Source: Asterionellopsis glacialis
Taxonomy: Eukaryota; Bacillariophyta; Plagiogrammaphyceae; Rhaphoneidales; Asterionellopsidaceae
DNA: 13,460 nt
Reading direction: 5' to 3'
Assembly: GCA_014885115.2 (NCBI GenBank)
Contig: WKLE02001018.1
Location: 28,077 to 41,536, forward strand
The notes beneath the pieces were generated by a model. The model had not been told where the DNA came from. It was given only the letters and a program-made list of their open reading frames with translations, and made no database searches. The translations under genes and the position numbers were made by a program. The first letter of the stretch is position 1. Each line of letters opens with the position of its first letter. This document shows positions 8,524 through 13,460 of this stretch, piece after piece.

Positions 8524-10299
8524 TTAAATTGTTTCATCATCTGTAATCTCATCAATGTCACCATCGCCGTTAGCGCTAGTAGTAGTAGGTTTTAAATAAC
8601 TTTCATTATTACCATCTCCACCAACACTTTTACTATTGACAGTGCCGCTGTAACGTTTATGATATTCATCTAATTCAAAGACATTTTCAATACTTCCCAA
8701 GAATGTGGGGACACGCTGATGAATTTGTGTAGGCATAACATCTAAAATCCGTCCTTTACCTGTTGAACCTGCACCACCTGCTTGTTCCATGATCATGGCC
8801 ATCGGAGCTGATTCATATAACAAACGTAGTTTCCCATCTTGATTGGTATCCGTACTTGGATATCCATATATTCCTCCATTGATCAATACATTATGCACAT
8901 CTGCAACAAGTGCACCAACATACCTTGCATTGGATCTATGTTGCAACATAGTATCAAAAAACAAAAAAAGAGATGTATTTATGAGCAACGTGTAAGGGAA
9001 TTCTGATACATGAACAAAGCATGGTACATAATGTTTCTGCGTTTTGACACGCAATACTGCTTTGGACACACAACATTCCATTGCTTGAAACCACCCCACA
9101 TACATACCTGATTCCCACGGAACTTGATCCATCCTTTAACGCATCTAAATATTTTTGAACACTTGGTTGAAAGCTGTGAAAGTTAGCTTCATTAAAACTA
9201 TAAATTGGACCTGCTCTTGGAATACGTATATCTGGATGAGTTTGTAAAAATACTCCCTTGTCAGGATCTAATGTAAAACCATTCACACCTGATCCAAGTG
9301 TCACAACAAGTACAGTCGTAGCACTATAGTATTGTTGTGTTGCATAGGGTGAAACCGAATGAAGTAAGTTTCATTTTTAAAAGTATGCAGACAGTGATGA
9401 AACAAAGTTGTTATTCCACAGACAAAAACATGTGCACATCTGGATAAAGACGCTGAACATCACAGACGAATAATAATAACATGTATATATATACACACAA
9501 CTTACGAATAAAGACAATATCCAGCAGCTACAAGAGCATTTTCACCTGTTTGAAGGAATGCTGCCTCAGGATATTCTTCATCAAAGGGAATGCCAGGAAT
9601 ACGTCGAAAGATTCCAAAGACTGTACCCACAGGTAATGAACTATCGATATTCTTACTTCCATCAATTGGGTCAAAGACGGCAACATAATCACCTACTGCA
9701 AACGCATTATCACCCATCACGTCCGCGCATGATCTTGGCTCATCTTCTTCTTCCGATGCTACAGATGATATAGCATTGGAACATCCGCAAAAGCATCGTA
9801 ACATGATAGTATTACATAATACATCTAATTGTTGCTGAACTTCACCTTGAATGTTGGTATCATCCAAGGGCAAACCATCTTCTCCAAGGGCAACGCCATA
9901 TAAATCATCTGTCTGTGCGCGTTGCACTATACGGTTGATTTGTTTACATGCATCACCTACAGCCTGTAAGACAGGTTGCAAATTACGTAATTCATCACGT
10001 TTCCAGCATTCAATTTCTAAATATCTTTGAAAGGTTTTTAAATTTTTCTTTTTTTGTTTCGACAAGGGTAACAATTTAGGTACATTGGGTTGAGGAAACA
10101 TACTTGATTCATACAATTGCGTTTTGGGTTTCGTGGGGAAGTATTTGTTATTGTGAGTATGCTTATGATGATTATTATCATTTGTCGTGGTTGTTGTTGT
10201 AGTAGGAATGACCACAAAGGATGAGACATTGGTAATAACTATAGTTTCCATCACGAGGAACAACCAAAAGGCGCAAGATTTTGCTACCGATTTTATCAT
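8524..10299 (-). CDS. Fructose-1,6-bisphosphatase, predicted plastid-targeted, three exons
   Basis: Exons 10299-9506, 9323-9108 and 8935-8524 join in phase to give 473 aa. The enzyme removes the 1-phosphate of fructose 1,6-bisphosphate in the Calvin cycle or gluconeogenesis. Residues 1-27 form a signal peptide with VSS|F at 25-28, the ASAFAP-type plastid signal of diatoms; a Thr/Asn/His-rich transit region follows. Family hallmarks: NIQGEVQQQLDV, metal-binding ASEEED (181-186), DPIDGS (210-215), GYCLYS, NARYVG with R341, GGIYGYP (357-363) and K372/E378 in KLRLLYE. The start is fixed by an in-frame TAA just upstream of the TTG at 10317. The Cys-bearing thioredoxin loop of plant plastid FBPase, expected before GYC, is absent; instead CFCGC lies at 169-173 and Cys191 after the acidic motif. 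DGSS is DGSK. An Asp/Gly-rich tail of about 40 residues is extra. It is divergent from the LETM1-like gene. Confidence 0.9.
8936..9107 (-). other. FBPase intron 2 (172 bp)
   Basis: Donor CAG|GTATGT at 9108/9107 and acceptor CATAG| ending at 8936. The splice joins ATC AG with A TCC AAT, restoring IRSNARYVG, the family's conserved sequence. Retention would add stops. Confidence 0.85.
9324..9505 (-). other. FBPase intron 1 (182 bp)
   Basis: Donor TTC|GTAAGT at 9506/9505 and acceptor CTATAG| ending at 9324. The splice joins TC with T GCT ACG to give GYCLYSATTVLVVTLG, which has the exact spacing of other FBPases. An AT/AC-rich stretch lies next to the donor. Confidence 0.85.
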
Positions 10300-10566
10300 G
10301 ATTCCTTGTGAAAACAATTATGACGGAGTCTACAGTATGTTGTCACCCACTTGGAGTTGTAACAGGTACTGTCTAGTGTGCTTGTATGAAATTTGTGGTG
10401 TTGTGACGGATGAAATGAGATTTCCGTGTGATTGAGGTTCAATGTTGAAGATGAGATAACAATGCGCACCTAAAAAGAAGGGCCCAAAGATAGATGAAGA
10501 AAGCGGATGATGGGCACAGCAGCGATGCGGATGTAATGTCTCTTTCGAATGCAAAGATCCATACTC

Positions 10567-10584
10567 GTAGGTCGTAGGTCCTAC
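10567..10584. promoter_or_regulatory. Candidate element GTAGGT CGTAGGTCCTAC
   Basis: A GTAGGT half-site is followed by the near-palindrome GTAGGTCCTAC, about 270 bp upstream of the FBPase ATG. The reverse complement recurs at 10994-11004, about 380 bp upstream of the LETM1-like ATG. Binding is inferred from the symmetry alone. Confidence 0.3.
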
Positions 10585-10993
10585 ATAACATCGTAATGAT
10601 TTTTTTGATGGGTGTGTTCTTTTCACGGTTCCTTTTTTTTGTGGGGTTCTGGTGCATTGCTTTGTTCCTGTCATAAATGTCTATTATACTGTACGTAAAT
10701 ATTATAGATGTTGTATGACTGAACAAGGAGGTTACGAGTTATGAGTCTACTTCAAAAGAAACACTTCTTATAGAGTATATAAGGTTCATAAAATTCTATA
10801 AGGAGTGCAGAGAAGGTTCCTGTTGTTTTCGTCCTCAAAAAATGCCTCTTGTTGAACTTTCCTTTTTTGTCGCTCTATCTCATAATCTGTTCACGCACGC
10901 GTCAGTGCTCTGCCCGTCTGTCCATTGATGACTGACTCCCTGACAACACGAAAGAACAGACACCAACGTAAACATATCGGTAGGGTATTACAG

Positions 10994-11004
10994 GTAGGAC
11001 CTAC
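10994..11004. promoter_or_regulatory. Candidate element GTAGGACCTAC
   Basis: This 11-mer is the exact reverse complement of the site at 10574-10584 and lies in the same divergent intergenic region. Confidence 0.3.
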
Positions 11005-11385
11005 ACAAGCACATCACTTCAGTTGCAGAGCTTACCTGGCGGTAGGACTAGTTGCAGTCGGAGTCAGTAGGAAAAAGTACCAAAAATACTGAAAGTTCTT
11101 CGTTTCTTCGAAGAAAAACACACAAGATGTTTTTATCGCCATCTGGCAGGTTGGAACTCTGAGAGCACGCGGAGTGACAAGAAGTGACGACAGATCAATC
11201 ACAAAACAGATAACAAAGCAAACAAGCATAAAAAACTTCAACTGTGGCTTTGTAGCACAGCAGCGCGAGTGTGGTGTAGGGCGTCGCTCTCATTATCTTT
11301 GACCATCGAGATTCTGAACTTTATTGCCTAAGGATACTTTGAAGGACGATACGACGGGCAGGAAAGCAAAAACTACAGCAACAAC

Positions 11386-13383
11386 ATGAAGCATGTGTTT
11401 GTTTCTGTCATCTTTTTATGCATGCCAACTGCATGGGTAATTGCATTTATTCCATTGCGATCTCCACATAATAATAATCACAAAAATTTGGTGGGAAAAT
11501 TGTATGCGATCAACAATAACGAAAAAAAGAAACCGAGACGACAACCATACTCGTTGTCTCTTTCTGCTTCATCACCATCATCGACATCGTCATCCTCGAT
11601 GGACAAACAGAAATCTTCAAAATCATCGTCCAAAAAGGATGAAGATTCTACTTTACCGGAAAATAATAAGAGTAATATTGATACTGTGTCAAGTACAACA
11701 TCACCAAATGAGGCTTCTGTTGCTGCTATTAATCTTGCTCAAGCAGCAGATCTGAACAGCACACCCAAAAGTAAAAAGCTTAAAGATAAAATGTGGATTC
11801 GTGAAACATTGGAAGATTTAACAGCAGCTGAATTTGCATGTTCCATTGGTTCTGCATCATCATCGACGGCTACCACCAAGGTATCATCATCAGCTCCAGC
11901 TGTTGTCGTTAAGAAGAAAAAAATTAAGCGTGCAGTTGATTATGAAAATATTTTATCCAAATTAGATAAATGCATCCGTGAAATGAATTGCGATATTGAT
12001 TTCATGGAAGATTGTGAAATTATGAATATCGATGATGAAGAAGATAAAAAGTTATTTCCATCTCCTCATGGTGCAGGAAGCTTAACATATACACCTGAAC
12101 AACGTAAAGCATTGTTGATGTAAGTAGTGTGCATCCACTACTTTGGATTCTTTTTCATAAAACTGTGTCTGTGCATTTCCCACCATGATATTCGGTTTCC
12201 TGATTGGAGCTACAAACTAATTTTTATCCATCCATTCTAACTTTTCTCTATTTGTTTGGACTCTTGCTTTGATATTTTATGTGTATGGTTATCACGATCG
12301 TGTATACAGGAGAATTTTGGCAGCACGTCGTGCTGTAATGGACATTATGGAAACTTTGATTGAAACGAATGAATCCAAGAATGGTGATGGTACATTATTT
12401 GATAACATTGAATTACCAGAAATTCGTGTAGACATTCCGAAAAAGGAAACAAATAGTAAGAAAGATGCAAAACAACAACAACAAGATTTGTCGTCGTCCA
12501 AAGAAATTGAAGGGACAACGACTGATTTGTATGTAAGGGAAGATGGTACTATTGACTGGGATGGTGCCTTACAAGACCGTGCTGCATTAAAGAAGTTTGG
12601 TAAATCTGTATGGGCACGTATCAATGGTCAAGATCCTGATCTGATTGACGACGACGACGACGACGGTGATAGCGCTGTATCAGAGGTGAATCACAATAAT
12701 CATGGTCAACAAAAGGCTGTAACTGCCAAAATTGAAGAAACGGAAGCTATTCGAAAGGAATACACAGAATTGGAGGCACTCTTAGAAGAATATAATGACA
12801 TGCAAAAGGCACATACAGCACTGTTAAATTCTGCCATTAGTGCAGGACAAGCAGCAGCTACGATTAACTTGGCAACCTTGGACCCATCATTACGAAATAA
12901 GATTCGTAGATCAGCTGAATCATTAGAAAAAAAGAAAGAAGAAGTGTCCTTCCAAACATTAATGTATGAATTGGAACGGATCTATACGTATTTGGATGGT
13001 GAAATGGCTCTCAAGGGGTATGTACCATTACAAGATCGTTTAAATGTTGCTGAGTTTGGACTATTGGAATCACAAATAGCATCATTGAATACACAATTGG
13101 AGGCAGGCGATATTGTCGATGCTGATGTATTGGAAGTTGTACTGGCACAACTGAATGATTTCAAACGGCGATTAGGAATTGATTACTATGTGGCAGGTCT
13201 TACCTATGACCGTGAAGCCATTCAAAGATGGTTATCTGAATTATTGGAACAAACAAAGACTGGTATTTCCTTTTATGTAAAGGGATGCCAATTGTTTTGG
13301 AATGATATTGTATTTGCATTTAGCCTTGTGGCTAGAGCATTGACGGGGTACACTCTAAAGCCAAGAGAAGTGCGGAATTTAAG
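11386..13383 (+). CDS. LETM1-like membrane protein, predicted plastid-targeted (C-terminal part beyond window)
   Basis: Exon 1 (11386-12119) and exon 2 (12310-13383) join in phase as TTG TTG AT|G AGA ATT, giving 602 complete codons. The frame appears to stop at a TAA at 13385, but this sits inside a strong donor (AAG|GTAAGA), so the gene very probably continues past the edge. Residues 1-20 are a signal peptide with VIA|FIP at 18-23, the diatom plastid-entry signal; a Ser/Lys-rich linker follows. YTPEQRKALLMRILAARRA near 230-255, helical Glu/Lys-rich segments, and ALTGYTLKPREVRNL at the end match the start of the LETM1 domain of plant-type LETM1-like proteins. Its membrane helix should follow outside the window. 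LETM1 proteins mediate or support cation/proton exchange across organelle inner membranes. An Asp run lies near 358-363. Identity rests mainly on the last 40 residues. An in-frame TAA at 11329 precedes the ATG. Confidence 0.75.
12120..12309 (+). other. LETM1-like intron 1 (190 bp)
   Basis: Donor GTAAGT at 12120-12125 and acceptor TATACAG| ending at 12309. Phase is kept, and the joined protein runs smoothly through ALLMRILAARR. The frame in front of exon 2 has only a TTG at 12269, so it is not a separate gene. Confidence 0.85.
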
Positions 13384-13460
13384 GTAAGAATGATTGCATC
13401 CCTGCGAAAGGATAGACCCCGTGTAGTGTATATATATCGCAAGCAATGCAGCTTTACTCA
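13384..13460 (+). other. Start of LETM1-like intron 2 (acceptor beyond window)
   Basis: AAG|GTAAGA is a near-ideal donor just after LKPREVRNL, where LETM1-like proteins continue with basic residues and a membrane helix. The CAG at 13449-13451 would not give a fitting continuation, so the acceptor is probably outside the window. Confidence 0.65.

Larger units (their letters stand above)
10300..11385. other. Shared divergent upstream region of FBPase and LETM1-like genes
   Basis: The start codons face away from each other across 1086 bp, so both promoters should lie here. No TATA box is convincing. An 11-bp near-palindrome occurs twice: GTAGGTCCTAC at 10574-10584 (preceded by a GTAGGT copy at 10567) and its complement GTAGGACCTAC at 10994-11004. 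Open frames on the minus strand within it (10330-10726, 11032-11229) look like chance. Confidence 0.5.

Noticed and set aside
8954..9132. Separate minus-strand proteins reading through the FBPase introns
   Set aside because: The conserved FBPase parts lie in the exons; the rest of those frames is intron read-through that departs from the family.
10330..10726. Two overlapping minus-strand ORFs upstream of FBPase
   Set aside because: Biased toward His/Lys/Pro with no family resemblance, and they sit in the expected promoter and leader of FBPase.
11032..11229. Short minus-strand ORF with a hydrophobic N-terminus
   Set aside because: About 65 codons only, in the shared promoter region, with no other support; T-rich DNA gives hydrophobic residues by chance.
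12269..12309. Separate gene starting at a TTG at 12269
   Set aside because: TTG is not a normal nuclear start, and the sequence before 12310 is explained as intron with a CAG acceptor in phase with exon 1.
13385..13387. TAA as the true stop of the LETM1-like gene
   Set aside because: It overlaps a near-ideal GTAAGA donor and would cut the protein just at the start of its defining domain.

Overview
The window looks like nuclear DNA of a eukaryotic alga, most likely a diatom or a close relative with a red-lineage complex plastid. The evidence is spliceosomal introns with consistent GT..AG ends and phases, serine-, aspartate- and asparagine-rich coding runs, AT-rich intergenic DNA, and two proteins that begin with a signal peptide followed by Phe right after the likely cleavage site. 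That last feature is the 'ASAFAP'-type plastid-targeting signal. There are no operons, ribosome-binding sites or prokaryotic mobile elements. The species cannot be named from sequence alone.

Layout. At 1-1460 (minus) lies most of a WD40 protein resembling PAK1IP1/Mak11, a 60S ribosome-assembly factor; its 3' end is outside the window. Positions 1461-2729 hold AT-rich sequence with short repeats and one weak 115-codon ORF. At 2730-3437 (plus) is an intrinsically disordered, His-rich hypothetical protein, convergent with a putative single-pass membrane protein at 3537-4244 (minus). Positions 4684-5097 (minus) read like a decayed coding segment. At 5480-7183 (plus) is an intronless calcineurin-like metallophosphatase with altered active-site motifs. 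Positions 7248-8171 hold protein-like pieces that change frame, probably another relic.

The right third carries two divergent genes for probable plastid proteins. Fructose-1,6-bisphosphatase (three exons, 10299 down to 8524, minus, 473 aa) and a LETM1-like membrane protein (11386 to the right edge, plus, at least two exons) share a 1.09-kb intergenic region. FBPase serves carbon fixation or storage metabolism in the stroma. LETM1-family proteins are linked to cation/proton exchange in organelle membranes, so the two may be co-expressed, but this is only inferred from position. I found no RNA genes, CRISPR arrays or intact transposons. No clear new multi-gene system is visible. The most unusual items are the metallophosphatase motif changes, the FBPase without the plant redox loop, and the two relic coding regions flanking the phosphatase.
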